Below are positions 1 through 11,600 of a stretch of 64,000 bases of DNA, in pieces. The DNA is from Triglochin maritima (lineage: Eukaryota > Streptophyta > Magnoliopsida > Alismatales > Juncaginaceae): positions 45,522,201 to 45,586,200 of the forward strand of contig OY821774.1 in NCBI GenBank assembly GCA_963682175.1. Reading direction: 5' to 3'. Positions within the stretch are counted from its first letter, which is position 1; the number at the start of each line of letters is the position of its first letter. Made by a program: the position numbers and the translations under genes. A model generated the notes under the pieces. It was not told where the DNA came from. It searched no databases and saw only the letters and a program-made list of their open reading frames with translations.

Positions 1-249
1 TGCCGAAAAACTACTTAAATTGTCATAACAATTACTTTTTTGACATTAACAAATCACTTAATACTCATTTCGTCCTATGTCTTTAAATAAATTTTTTGAC
101 TCAGTTTTACTCACATTCCTAGTACTAATACCACGAAAATATCTGGCGAAGCACCTAAATCCGGCGAGGTAACGATGATGGATTTTTTTTTCCGACTCGG
201 GCATCTCGCTAAAACGCCCTGTTTTTTAAAGTTTTTTTTAAATTTTCTA

Positions 250-2885
250 TTAATTTTTTTTCAGGTTCCATTGCAAGATTTCGGTAGTGATGAAGTATAT
301 TACAGTTGGCTTTTTGATAGTAAACAAAGATTTATAACAATCGAGGAAGCTTGTAAATGGGCGAAACAAGTTGCAATAGGAGTCAATTTTTTGGGTTATA
401 TCATCGTACAAACTAAAAGCAGATAACCGCATGAATTGTTACCTGAGATGTGATCGGAAACATGAAATGAGTTTTCGTGATACGAGTATTGCACTACGAA
501 AGAACAAAAAAAGAAAAGGTTGCGGTTGTCATTTTTTGGTAAAAGCAGTTGAGCGACGGGATCATGATTGATGAGTCGTTGTTTCTAATAGCACCTATGG
601 GCAGCACAACCACGCACTTGCAGTTTATTTAGAGGGTCACCGACAGGTCAGCAGACTTAGTGCTGGGGCCAAACAATTGTTCGTGATATGACTGAGGCAC
701 AAGCAAGACCACGTAACATTTTGTCGGCAGTAAATGAGAAATTCCCGGAGGATAATCTCAATCAAAGACACATTTATAACTTCAGAAGGTACATGAGGAG
801 GACGAAATCTAAAGTCAAGAATCTCGTTCAGCAGTTTCTCAGTCAGACAATGCAGTATAACTATTTGCATTGGATTGTGGCAGATGAAGAAATTAATGTC
901 CTCACTCACGCATTTTTGGCATATTCGACTTTAGTTCAGTTGTTACGTACATGAGCGATTCGTAATATGCATGAATTCGACGTATAAGACGAACAAGTAC
1001 AAGATGTCTTTGTTTGAGATGGTTGAGGTTACTCCAACAAACATGAATTTCCTCGTCGGATATGTGATTTTGAAGGATCAGACTGAGTCTAGTTACCAGC
1101 GGGTGTTGGAGAGGTTGCGAGATCTATTATTGAATATTGTTAGCCCGACTGCAATAATAACGGACCAGGATATGAGTCTGATGCGACCAGTGACAGAGGT
1201 TTTTCCTGAGTCTACTCATTTACTTTGCACCTGACATATCAACAAAGACGTGTACAACTACGCATACCACATATTCGCCAAGAGCAAACAACTTGTAGAG
1301 AGTTTTAAGTGTGGAAAGTGGAGGAGAGTTATGATTTCTGATTCACGGACGGATTATGATAGATCAGTTCGTAATCTGAAAGATTCTTTCAAGTCCTGGC
1401 CAGTGCTCACGGAGTATGTGGAAGACATGTGGTTGGTGCATAAAGAAAAATTTGTGTTGAATTGGACAAATAAAGTTCTTCATTTCGGCAACACTACGAA
1501 CTACAGGGTGGCAAGTGCACATTCGGCTCTGAAAGAGTGAATCACTACATCGACTGCCGCTCTCGACACTCTTTTCGACCGCGTGAACTCGGCTATTGAA
1601 ATGCAGCTGATGAATATTCAAAACTTTCTTGAAGATTCGAGACGTCGAAATTTGACAAACTATATAGGTCTTTTGTTTCAACATATAAATGACCGAGTTT
1701 CACATCACTGCTTGTCGTTATTGACTCAGGAGTTGAAGAGAATGCAGGACTTAAGTAATGAAGTTGAATATCGTTGCGGGTGTGCTTTTCTGACATCACA
1801 TGAAATTCTTTTTGCTTGTACCATGTATGAGTGTTTTGCGTCAGGTAATGGAATTTATTTAGAGCAGATTCATCCATTCTGGAAAACACTTGTAATTGAA
1901 GAAGGAGTCCAGATGTCAGAGTTTGTGGATCAGTCAGTACAAGACGTTGAGCATTTTCGGAAGCTCGTTGATGAGATTTCGAAGAGCGGTCCTGCAGTAA
2001 TTCGTAGTACCTCTCGTATTTTATACGAACAGTTACACCCTGATCAGTCAAACTATGGAGAACCTGCAGAAAATACTAAGGTACAAGGTCGACCTAGAGA
2101 GCATGGGTCGTGGTCAGTCTTCCAATTCCTCTCGATTGTCCGTGAACACAGGCACATGATCTAGTATGACGATATATTTGTTGTTATTTAATATATATCA
2201 CTAATCTAGAGATGGTTGAATATATTATCTCCTAATTTTGTTGTGTTAATGAATTGCTATTTCTCTATCTTACAGTGTCCGGCCGGACTGACGTGGATAA
2301 CTTCTCATATGTTGATAGACTATCAGGAATCATTTATTCCATTTCTGAAGAGGTGGAATGACGTACGTGCTGATGGCAACTGTGGATTTCGATGTGTTGC
2401 CGATGTCTTCCATGGTGGTCAAGACAACTGGTCGTACGCTCGTCGTGCAATTTCTAATGAGATATGTGTGCATCCTATTTATGAGTGTATTTCGGCAATG
2501 TGGTACAGACTCGTCAACGAATTGATTGGGGGCGGGGGAGCTTGTGATGAGGATCATTATATGGAGGTTTGGGCCAACTTGTTCTCGATTGCTAATTTTT
2601 ATAAGTGTACGGTCATGTAATTTTCAATGGGAATTGATGGTTCGTTGTTCACGTGTCTTACTGTGCTACCTTGGGAGAGTCCGTCTGCCATGACGAAGCC
2701 TGTCAGAGAGTTGGTCATTGCTCATTTAGGGAGTTACATACATTTTATTCGTTTGGAATTAGCTGATGATTTGTCAGTACCTCTTATAGCGACCTTGTGA
2801 TATCAAATGCGAGATGAGAGTGTTGTTGGATGGGAGGATCAGTACGAAAGTAGGATAACATATTGGAATCGGTTACGTAGTACAT
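250..2885 (+). pseudogene. MULE transposase fused to an OTU-type cysteine protease domain, broken
   Basis: Fragments appear in the order of plant MULE-OTU proteins. At 262-430 is an N-terminal stretch with EEACKWAKQVA. At about 480-560 is a basic Cys-containing stretch (KNKKRKGCGCHF). The MULE transposase core is at 971-1260 (VGYVILKDQTESSYQRVLERL, then IITDQDMSLM). The usual C-x-W-H is interrupted by TGA at 1232-1234, followed in frame by HINKDVYNYA. C-terminal sequence runs to about 2164. After a probable short intron (acceptor near 2277) comes an OTU domain with the ADGNCGFR catalytic-Cys motif (about 2370-2390), ending near 2885. Frame changes and stops (for example TAA at 2618) show it is not functional. 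OTU domains are a known passenger of plant MULEs. Confidence 0.8.
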
Positions 2886-3122
2886 TTTGATTGTAATTTG
2901 TAATGCATTTGTAATGTATATTAATCGTGTATTTTTACTTATATCGTGTTGTTCTTTTACCAAATTTTAAATTTAAGTATTAAAAATACAGTAGCTAAAG
3001 AAATAAGTAGAAGATATGTTCGTAAGAAATAAATAATAAGAGTACACAGATAAGCATAAGCAAATACCAACAAATGTAGTAACAATTCAACATATAATAA
3101 AACGAAAGTAAAAACAAGTCAA

Positions 3123-3840
3123 CTAAAACCCAGCATCCGAATCATGGTCTGAAATGCTCAACTGGTTGTTCCAATCTTCAATGACCCGATCCCAATTTGT
3201 ACATGCAAGTCTCGTATCCTCAGTCAGCAACTGTCTCTCTGTCGCAAGAACGGCTGCGTATACCGTATCGCCGTACTCATCCTCTGTATGTAACATAAAA
3301 ATTAGCGTGCATTAACAATAAAAACAAAATATACACTACAATTACAAATTAAATTAGATAAACTTACCACATCGACAAATGTCCTATCCAGTGGTCTCTC
3401 TGGTCTCGGAATGGTACCACGTACGATAAGTGGATGTGAGCACCTACCGAACCACTGCAAATAATCTGCATCACAAGTGGAGGGGTCGCGACTACGACTC
3501 AGATCGTCCAGGTGAAGTCGTCCTACTCAGATCGTCCTACCACTGAGCATCATATCCGTCACGATCCAAGACTCGTCATCACCCCTCTTCTTCTTCTTCT
3601 GAGTTCGGGCGTCTGTAGTGCACGAACTCGAATCACCAGTCACAAACCGGCCACCTCGACCCTTCCTAACAACCCATTCAGCCGAAATACTACAATGTCG
3701 CCCCCGTCCTCGACCATGCTGCTGTATCGCCTCCTCCTGTGGCTCCAAGCCATACCAACCCCCATCATCACTCTCGTCGTGACTCCTCAACTCATCTGAA
3801 ACATCCTCATCGTCGAAAGAATTATCAGGTGTCTGACGAC
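3123..3840 (-). pseudogene. Second coding remnant of the MULE, convergent to the transposase
   Basis: Read on the minus strand, 3790-3530 encodes an acidic to basic stretch (SDDGGWYGLEPQEEAI, GRGRGRHCS, KKKKRGDDESWIVTDMMLSG). After a frame break comes DADYLQWFGRCSHPLIVRGT, a likely intron (donor near 3365, acceptor near 3300), and an exon ending with stop at 3123-3125 (…NQLSISDHDSDAGF). The YLxWFxxxSHPxI stretch resembles the C-terminal region of plant mobile domain (PMD) proteins; that link is tentative. The gene lies inside the MULE ends and converges on the transposase gene. At least one frame break makes it a remnant. Confidence 0.5.
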
Positions 3841-4018
3841 GATGTAAAAGATCTCTCTCCTAACTGAAGCAGAAATACCCCGTCTATGTGGATAACGAGG
3901 ACATGACTCATCTGCTAAACTACGTACCGCGCGCAAGGGAATTGATTTTCCTTTTCCTCCACGGTAACCCGATGACTATTAATTCAATTTTAAAAATAAA
4001 AATTTGTTAATGGATTTT

Positions 4019-4250
4019 CTAAAATAATTAAACTTATTATTAACTTAATAATCACTTTATTTATCAATTATCACAAATTATAATCAATAATCCTTTACTA
4101 AAATAATTAAACTAATTATTAACTTAATAGTCAATTTATTTAGTAATTATCACAATTTATAATCAATAAAGGATTTACTAAAGTAATTTAACTAATTATT
4201 AATATAATAATCAATTTATTTAGCAATTATCACAATTTATAATCAATTTA
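4019..4250. repeat. Three AT-rich tandem copies of about 80 bp inside the MULE
   Basis: A unit beginning TAAAATAATTAAAC and ending near TTATAATCAATAA occurs at about 4019-4098, 4099-4178 and, diverged, 4179-4250. It sits in the subterminal part of the MULE, between the minus-strand coding remnant and the right terminal repeat. Confidence 0.75.
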
Positions 4251-5000
4251 AATAATAATAAAAAATAATGTGGCGTCTCCGGGAGACGCCTTCCCTTTCG
4301 GTCGGGCGTCCACAGGAGACACCCGACCGCCGACCCAATTTTAAAAAAAAAACAAAAAAAAACTAAACAAGACATTTTACGAGATTTGAGTAATCTGGGG
4401 CGTCTGCTGGTTCTTTTCCCGTCCTCCGAGAATTTTTTTTGGTGAATATGAGAGTAATATGAAGAGAGAGTGGTGTTAGGAGAGTGAAATGAACAATTAT
4501 ATAAGTATAAAGGGTATAATGACAAAATGATAATTTGTACGGACAATTTAAATATATATAACATTGTTGTCGTGCTCTGATCATCAAACACATCAGCGTA
4601 TGTATACTTTTCATACGGTGATCACTTGTATGTTAACGTTGTTGGCTTTTTGGCCTTAATCTTATGTTTTGATGATTTAATCAACCGAATCTTAATTAGA
4701 GTAGCACACACTATGCATTGCATATATATTGTATTGTGCTAACCTCTACAGGTGATCAAGACTCAAGAAAGATGGAAATGAAGTCAAGACATGTAATTAA
4801 AGCTAAATCGAAGACATGTAATCTTGATTTCTTTTGAGTCTTAGGAACAAAGTGTAATTGAGCATACTTGAGCTAAAATCAACTTAATCACACACTAGGT
4901 TCCTCATAGAAGTCACACACGAAATTTCACTTAATTTGGACTTCAATAGATCACCCAAACCTAGACCGGAAAACACTAAACTTAACTGTCTGCCCACATT

Positions 5001-5492
5001 CGGTCGACTGCAACAGGCCGTTCGGTCGACCGGATGATCAAGCTTTCTAATTGTGTTTCCCTGTCTGTTTCCGGTCGACCGAACCTTTCCAAACGGTCGA
5101 CCGTTCGAACCTTATTTTCCCGACCGTTATTTTGTCGTATATACCCAACGATCGTATTCGTATTAAACCAAAAATACCCCAAATGTATTTCATGTATCGG
5201 TCGACCGAGGACCACGATCGGTCGACCGTTTGTCCATCTCTTGACAAACCCAAAGTGCCTGTCCATAATCGGTCGACCGCCAAACCTGTTTCGGTCGACC
5301 GTTCACACATTTGTTTGTCACCCCCAAAGTGCCTGGACGAAATCGGTCGACCGAACCCTCTTAGTGTGTTCGACCGATGACTTAAGTTTTCTTAAGTCGT
5401 AGCGTTGGGCGGTCAACCGTTGCTTAACCGGTCGACCGAACTGAGTGTAAAACTGCCTAACGGTCGACCGATTGTCCCGATTCGGTCGACCG
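5001..5492. repeat. Array of paired TCGGTCGACCGA palindromes in solo LTR 1
   Basis: CGGTCGAC-type motifs start at 5001/5023, 5072/5094, 5198/5219, 5270/5292, 5344/5367, 5410/5429 and 5461/5483. Distances within pairs are 22, 22, 21, 22, 23, 19 and 22 bp. Distances between pairs are larger and irregular. The DNA between the motifs is unrelated from pair to pair. Confidence 0.93.
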
Positions 5493-5586
5493 ATTACAGC
5501 CAGAATTGGGTCCTGACTTTTCTGTTTTGTGTAATCACACTTCAACTCATACCCAATCAATCCCAACGGCTCTATTCTCTCTAATG

Positions 5587-5597
5587 CCTATATAAGG
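5587..5597 (+). promoter_or_regulatory. LTR TATA box
   Basis: CCTATATAAGG lies 947 bp into solo LTR 1, just before a GTTGTAAAACAC stretch. The equivalent in the reverse LTR at 57491-58987 is CCTATATAAG on the minus strand near 58030. In the LTR at 6557-8013 it has decayed to TTATAAATAG. Confidence 0.65.
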
Positions 5598-6138
5598 AGT
5601 TGTAAAACACATTTTAACACAACTCTCCCACTACAAACTTGTCCCAAACATTAGAGAGAATCCAAAACACTCAAAGCCTCAAATCTCAACACTTAGTCTT
5701 AATTCCAATCATACTCAAGTGTGCTCAAGCTTAGAGAGTGTTGCTCTACTCAAATTGTTGTTGTCAAAGGAAGCAAAGACTTCGGTGAAAGTCCGAAGTG
5801 TTCCTCTCGGATTGTGAGAGAAGAAAGTCAAGCTCGCGAGGTTGTTCGCGGAGTTTGTTTTGTAAAAGGCGTTCTCTCCCGGCCCGGAACGGGGAGTGGT
5901 TAGTGAAGACGTAGGCGGAGCTCGCGGAGTCGAGCGGAGCTTACAAGAGAGGACTAGGACCCGGGTGGGGTGCCGAACCTCTATAAAAACCGACGCGTCT
6001 TTGTGGTTTGCATTATTCCTTCCCTACTTGCTTTAGTTGTTTAAATTCCGCTGCATATAACTCAATCGATTAAACGAGTAGGTGATTAGATTAATAGTGA
6101 TTAGTGAACCCATTAAACCCACACGATCCTACAAACGT

Positions 6139-6551
6139 CAGATCAAACTTTTATTCTCGAAAACCACAAAATTGACCAACTATTTCACAAAGATCATCAT
6201 ATCGCATTTCACTATTAACATTCATCATCCGTTTGTAACCACCTTTATATTTGGGAATACATCTACGAATGTAACAATTTCATCGGAAAAACTATAACTA
6301 ATCCGGTACGGGAGCTCATTACTTCAGATGTATAAAATCTACACTTAATACATCAAAATAACAATCATATATTAACCATACATGCATTAAATTTCATATC
6401 AAAATAAAAAAAACCAAAAACTAAAGGGAAACCAACATGAACTTTGCTTGTCGCTGGAGAGATAGAGTAATGAGAGGGGAGCGTGATTTGGAGGTGAGAG
6501 GAAGAGGGTGACTGACAACCCACTTTGTGCCTTACTGAAAAATGACATGTT
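6139..6551. other. Unassigned spacer between two solo LTRs
   Basis: This is the original host DNA left between the two independent LTR insertions. It is AT-rich. A GC-richer stretch at 6430-6530 (GGAGAGATAGAGTAATGAG) looks exon-like, but I see no gene in it on either strand. Confidence 0.5.
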
Positions 6552-6556
6552 AGTGT

Positions 6557-8013
6557 TGTATGATCGTGATGGTCTCTAATTCTAATTACTTTTAAGCTAA
6601 TTACCTACTTGTTTAATCGATCAAGTATATGCAGCGGAATTTAAACAAATAAACAAACAAGTAAGGAAACACAAGCAAACCACATTGGCACCCCACCCGG
6701 GTCCTAGGCCTCTATTGCAAGCTCCGCTCGGATCATCGAGCTCTACTCACGATTTCACTAACCACTCCCCATTCCAGGTCGGGAGAGAACGCCTTTACAA
6801 TCTTCAAACTCGCGAACAACCCTCGCCGAGCTTGACTCCTACTCTCACAATCTGAGAGGGACACTTCAGACTCTCACCGAAGTCTATACTATTGTCTTGG
6901 ACTTTCACAAAGACCATTGATTCTTTGACAATGATTGAGTGGAACAACACTCTCTAATCTTGAGCACACTTGAGTAGAATATGGAATTGATTACTAAGTG
7001 TGGAAGGTTTTGGCCTTTTGAGTGTGTGGAGTTTTCCCTCTAATGTAGGGGACAAATAGTAGTTGGAGAGTTTTTGTTAAAATGTGTTCTACAACTCTAT
7101 TTATAAGCTATTTAAGAGTTATAGCCGTTGGGGATGAAATGAGTAAAGATTGTGTAAGATACACAAAACAGAAACTTACAGGATGCATTTCTGCATAAGT
7201 TCGGTCAACCGTTGGGCAATTTTGGACTCGGTTCGGTCAACCGGTTAAGGAACGGTCGACCGCCAAAGGCTATGACTTAGGTACACTTAAATAATCAGTC
7301 GAACACCGAGATAAGTTCGGTCGACCGATTTGTAACAGGCTCAATTGACAAACAATATCATATTCGGTCGACCAAAACAAGGTCCACGGTCGACCGAAAC
7401 CAACAGACAGTTTGGGTTTGTCGAGTTATCATACGTTCGGTCGACCGAACAAGGTCCTCGGTCGACCGATACACTAAATATATTTTGGGGTATATGGAAA
7501 TAATACGAATACAACCGTTGAGTATAATACGACAAATCTAACGGTCGGATAAATTGTGTTAACTCGGTCGACCGAAAAGGTCTGGATGGTCAACCAAAAC
7601 CGAGTAGTAAAATACTAACTGGGTAATTGATCACTCGGTTGACCAAACGGTCTGTTTCGGTCGACCGAGTGTGGGCAGACAGTTCAGGTTGAGTGTTTTC
7701 CGGTCTAAGTTTGGGTGATCTATTGAGGTCTAAATTATATGAAATTTTGTGTGTGACTTCTATAAAGAACCTAGCGTGTATGTTAGTTGATTTTAGCTCA
7801 AGTATGCTCAATTACACAAAATTCCCAAGACTCAAAGAAAGCAAGATTACATGTCTTCACTTGATTTCATTTCTTCATTGAGTCTTGATCACATGTAGAA
7901 GTTAACACAATACAATATATATGTTATGTAATATGTGTGCTAATCTACATGATTACAATTAAGATTAGGTCGATTAAATCATCAAAACATAGATTAAGAG
8001 CAAATAACCAATA
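6557..8013 (-). mobile_element. Solo LTR 2 of the TGTTGGC family (1457 bp), minus orientation
   Basis: Read on the minus strand it starts TATTGGTTATTTGCTC (a decayed TGTTGGC end) and finishes …ACGATCATACA, collinear with solo LTR 1. It is flanked by its own perfect 5-bp duplication AGTGT (6552-6556 and 8014-8018). The separate target duplications show that this and LTR 1 are two insertions, not the arms of one foldback element. It is more diverged than LTR 1 in its TATA box and palindromes. Confidence 0.86.
7202..7667. repeat. Array of paired TCGGTCGACCGA palindromes in solo LTR 2
   Basis: Motif starts are 7202, 7233/7253, 7296/7318, 7365/7387, 7438/7459, 7564/7587 and 7635/7658. Within-pair distances are 20, 22, 22, 21, 23 and 23 bp. 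Several copies have CpG-decay forms (CGGTCAACC, CGGTTGACC). Confidence 0.9.
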
Positions 8014-8035
8014 AGTGTCATTTTCTCCCTCGATT

Positions 8036-8126
8036 GAAACGACATCGCTGATGTTATTTTCATTAAGGATAAAATGACCGTGATGTCATTTTATGTTATT
8101 AAAAAGGACATCACAATGTCGTTTTT
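8036..8126. repeat. Small nested hairpin upstream of BARD1
   Basis: GAAACGACATCGCTGATGT near 8036-8054 is complementary to GGACATCACAATGTCGTTT near 8106-8124. Inside, ATAAAATGAC (8069-8078) and GTCATTTTAT (8085-8094) form an exact inner stem. It may be a very short MITE remnant. Confidence 0.5.
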
Positions 8127-8570
8127 GAGAACCATGTTTTGCCAAAAAAGTTTTGAATGTTTATATTCTTTTAATTTTTTATTTTCCCATGATTATTTTT
8201 AAAAAAAATTACTTGAGAATATTTTGTCATTCCATATCAAAGGACTATGGATTCCCATCAATTTTCTTATGCATTTGATCGTACTAAGCGATCAATGACT
8301 TATTGCGAATTGAATATGAAAAATAGTCCCAATTTGTGAATAATAATCAAATGCGAAGCCCAACGAGGCAATGAGGCGAATGTGTCAAAAATAGAAATAA
8401 TCGGTCAATCGGACAAAAGAAAATGATGGACGGATCCGATTAAAACCAAAAAGAAGCGCGGGCGGGACAACTAAATAAAAGCTCCAGAAACAAAACCACT
8501 CCTTTCCTTCTTTCTTTTTCGTCCTCTCCCGCTCGCGAACTCAACTTCTATAAGTCCACTTCCACCCCCA

Positions 8571-8590
8571 AACCCTAACCCTAACCCTAA
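8571..8590 (+). promoter_or_regulatory. Telo-box run in the BARD1 5' leader
   Basis: Three consecutive ACCCTAA units precede the ATG by about 27 bp. Interstitial telomere motifs of this type are common in leaders and promoters of plant genes linked to cell cycle and translation. Confidence 0.7.
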
Positions 8591-8616
8591 TCCGAAACCC
8601 AAACCTTTTCCTTAGA

Positions 8617-11600
8617 ATGGCGGAGGGAGCACCGGAGAGCCTCGGGCGATTCCTCAACCCCTGCGTGCTTCACCTCCAGAAGATGGAGCTGGAGCTCAAG
8701 TGTCCTCTTTGGTACTTACTCTTTTCGTCCTCAAATCGTGGGTTTGGTTAACATTCTTCTGACTGTAGACGATGTGAATATGTTATAGTCCACTGTTAGT
8801 TTAGTCTTACATTCGGTAGTATGGGATGACTGATGTGGGATGTAATACCCTCATAGATTTACCAAATGAATAAGCTGGCTTTCGCAATGCGTTTTCCCCA
8901 CTTTGAATCCCAGTCCTTGTAATGTGAATGTGCGGTGGCGACTTCACATTTTTTTTAATACAGAACACTGATGCTTTGCTATCTTTACATTAAACATTCT
9001 ATTTTTATATCAGCTTGAAGTTACTTAACAAGCCAATGCTTCTCCCATGCAATCACTTGTACTGCAGGTTAAGTAAACTCCCTCTTTCTTCTGTTTTAGC
9101 TTTATATTTACCCATTCATCCTATCGATAATTTCTCATTATTACAGTTCATGTCTGAAAAATGTTATGGCCTATGGATTGCGTTGTGCTGTTTGTGAGTC
9201 GTCTTTTCTTCGTCAAGGTACTCTATTTTGCTAGTTTTGTGAATATCAGCTGTAAAGATAATATTGTTTGCCTTGAATTAATCTGATAATGTCTGCAGAT
9301 TTAAGAGCTGCTCCGCACATTGCAACAATGGTGACCATCTGCAAATGCCTGAATGCTGCTTTTGGCACAAACTATCGCCAATTAGCACCTGTAGCTGATG
9401 TGTCTGGTGCGATATTGTTGTCTGACTGCCAAAACATTTCTTTGATCTTTTTTGTTTGTCCACTTAATATTATATCTGTTGCTAAACTTTTAGATGCAAA
9501 GAGGTCCTCAAGTGAGAATCCAGATTCATGCAATACAAGTACTGAAGATAAATCACAAGGAGAGGCAACACAAGTTGTTTCAAAGAAAAAGACAATTGTT
9601 GCCCCCTCAAGCAACAGTAAAGATGTTTTAATCAACCAAGGAGGACATTATAGTCCCCCCTCTATTGGCGTGACTAAGGATTCTGATGCGGACAGTAGTG
9701 ACCTAAAAAGTGCTCAAGTTAGTTTTATGTTGTCTATAACGTTGGGGGTATCTTTTTATCTGAAGCAGTCTTTCTTGTTTATTTGCATTCTCCGACTTCA
9801 GATAAATTCCTATGGTTTTAAATGATAATTGCTCGTGAAACAGTTGGCACATTCTGACTGTATTCTCAATGGTAGAGTTGAAGAGATAAAAACCTTGAAC
9901 CACATGGTAATTGTGGTGAATACAATCTTTACAATTGCTCAAGGAATAAAATGATAATGGTATTTTTAACCACCTTTGTTTACTGATCAATGATAATGAA
10001 ATACAAGTTGTGTGATTGAGGGACACCGTAGGTCACATGGGTTTGGTATTTAGGTCAAACTTACTACTATTTATTACTTTATTTGTATCCTTGTATGCAC
10101 AATGTGTGAATCCTTGAACATGGTCAATTTCAGAAAAGAAAGCCATCTTGTAAGAGGGACCAGGGTTGTGCTGTCACTCACAATTCAGGAGCCACTCCAC
10201 CAGCTTGTGGTGATCATCTGGTTACTGGAAGTGATTTTGGTCGAGGAAGTGAAAAGGTCACTCAGGTGCTAAGTACAGCCGAAGATGATCCTCTTAGAGA
10301 ATCTAAAAGGCAAAAATTGGACAGTGAATTTGGAAACAATGTTGGGAAGAATACCATTGTTGATAGTGAAAAGGTTACTAATGCTGATCTCGTATCAAGT
10401 CCCCTGTGCAACTCTGCTTGTCAAAATAGTCATGGTAGTCCGGTTCCAAAACAATTGAACTGTGCAAAACCTTCCATGACATGTGTTTTTTGTCATTCCT
10501 CTACGGAATCCAAGGTAGTGCTTGTATGATGTGTAATGGTACTTCATTTGTTACTTGTATCCTAACCTTGTTGGTAAACTGTAGGCCTCAGGACCAATGC
10601 TACACTATTCCAATGGAGAACCAATAACATCTGATCAAACATTTCCATCAGATGTTCAGCATGTTCACGAGAAATGCATTGAATGGTACCTTCCTATCTA
10701 CAAGCTTATTTTTCTCAATTTATTATTGTACCGATCAAATCTATGGTAAAATGTTAAGGCATTTTTATGCAACCTTGGGTTATGTTGTCTTTTCTAGTAT
10801 GTACTTTTAGTTTGATTTTATAAACATGCAGCTTTAATTAGTAACCAATCTTGCATCTGCTTTTTTTTTACTATTTTCTGTGTCAATGTAATGACAATCT
10901 GGAGATAGCCGTAGTATTAATTACATTTGGAATTTGGTCTTGCCATTGTCTTTGCTGTAACATAATAGCTAGGAACATAATTTCAAATCAATCCTCACTA
11001 GATATGTATTTTAGTGAACTGATAGTGGTGCTTGATTACAGCTTTCTATTTACATATTCTTTTCAAAATTCTTTTCAAAATTCTTTTAAAAAATGCTTAA
11101 TTTCTGCATTTCAGGGCACCACAAGTTTATTTCTCAGGTGATACTGCTAACAATTTGGAGGGTGAAGTGTCAAGAGCTGCAAAGATCAAATGTAGCCAAT
11201 GTGGCAAGAAAGGAGCAGCTCTTGGCTGCTATGCAAAGTCTTGTCGAAAGAGCTTTCACCCCTCTTGTGCGGCTGGGGTTTCGGGGTGCCGGTGGGATTA
11301 TGTGGGTTTTCATTATGGTACATTTGTTCACCTTTTTTCATGAAGTAGTTATTGGTTTTCCGAGCATGTGAATTTTCTGCCACAGGAAGATTTTCTACTG
11401 TTTTGCCCAACTCATTCTTCAAAAAGATTTCCCAGTGAGAGATCCAATTCTCGGAAGAAAGCTAAAAGCTCCCAACCTTCACATGTCGAGATGTATGAGA
11501 GGTTGCCTGCAACCTTTTTTCATGAATTGCATGATCTTCTCCCATTTCTTGAGTTTGCATTATTGTAAATTGCTTTTCTTAAAATTTTGTGCTTATTCTC

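Larger units (their letters stand above)
1..4580 (+). mobile_element. Decayed autonomous-type MULE, left end clipped by the window
   Basis: The first ~50 bases (…ACTTAAATTGTC…TTTTTTGACATTA) match the reverse complement of about 4510-4560 (…ATTTAAATTGTCCGTAC…TTTTGTCATTA), so the two ends form terminal inverted repeats. Between them lie a transposase-OTU pseudogene on the plus strand and a second coding remnant on the minus strand. The same terminal sequence is found in two 545-546 bp elements at 25901-26446 and 54332-54876. Compared with those, about 15 bases of the left end lie outside the window, so no target duplication can be scored. The right end is placed at about 4580 by analogy. Confidence 0.8.
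4640..6133 (+). mobile_element. Solo LTR 1 of the TGTTGGC family (1494 bp), plus orientation
   Basis: The LTR begins TGTTGGCTTTTTGGCC and ends …ACGATCCTACA. It is flanked by the perfect 5-bp duplication AACGT (4635-4639 and 6134-6138). It carries a TATA box (CTATATAAG, about 5588-5596) in the same orientation, followed by a transcribed-like leader. At 5001-5490 it holds 14 copies of a TCGGTCGACCGA-type palindrome. No internal retrotransposon coding region is attached. Two relatives are in the window (6557-8013 and 57491-58987, both in reverse orientation). Confidence 0.88.

Noticed and set aside
5034..5402. Protein-coding frames in the palindrome arrays (also 7341-7535, 46600-46926, 56474-56833)
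   Set aside because: Palindromic or tandem words translate as repeated VDR/GRP-like peptides in several frames on both strands; no start context or family.
4640..8013. A single giant foldback or inverted-repeat element
   Set aside because: Each arm has its own perfect 5-bp target duplication and complete LTR ends, so these are two solo LTRs in opposite orientation.
8571..8590. Telomere or former chromosome end
   Set aside because: Only three units, directly in a gene leader; the same motif precedes both RNP genes, so these are telo-boxes.
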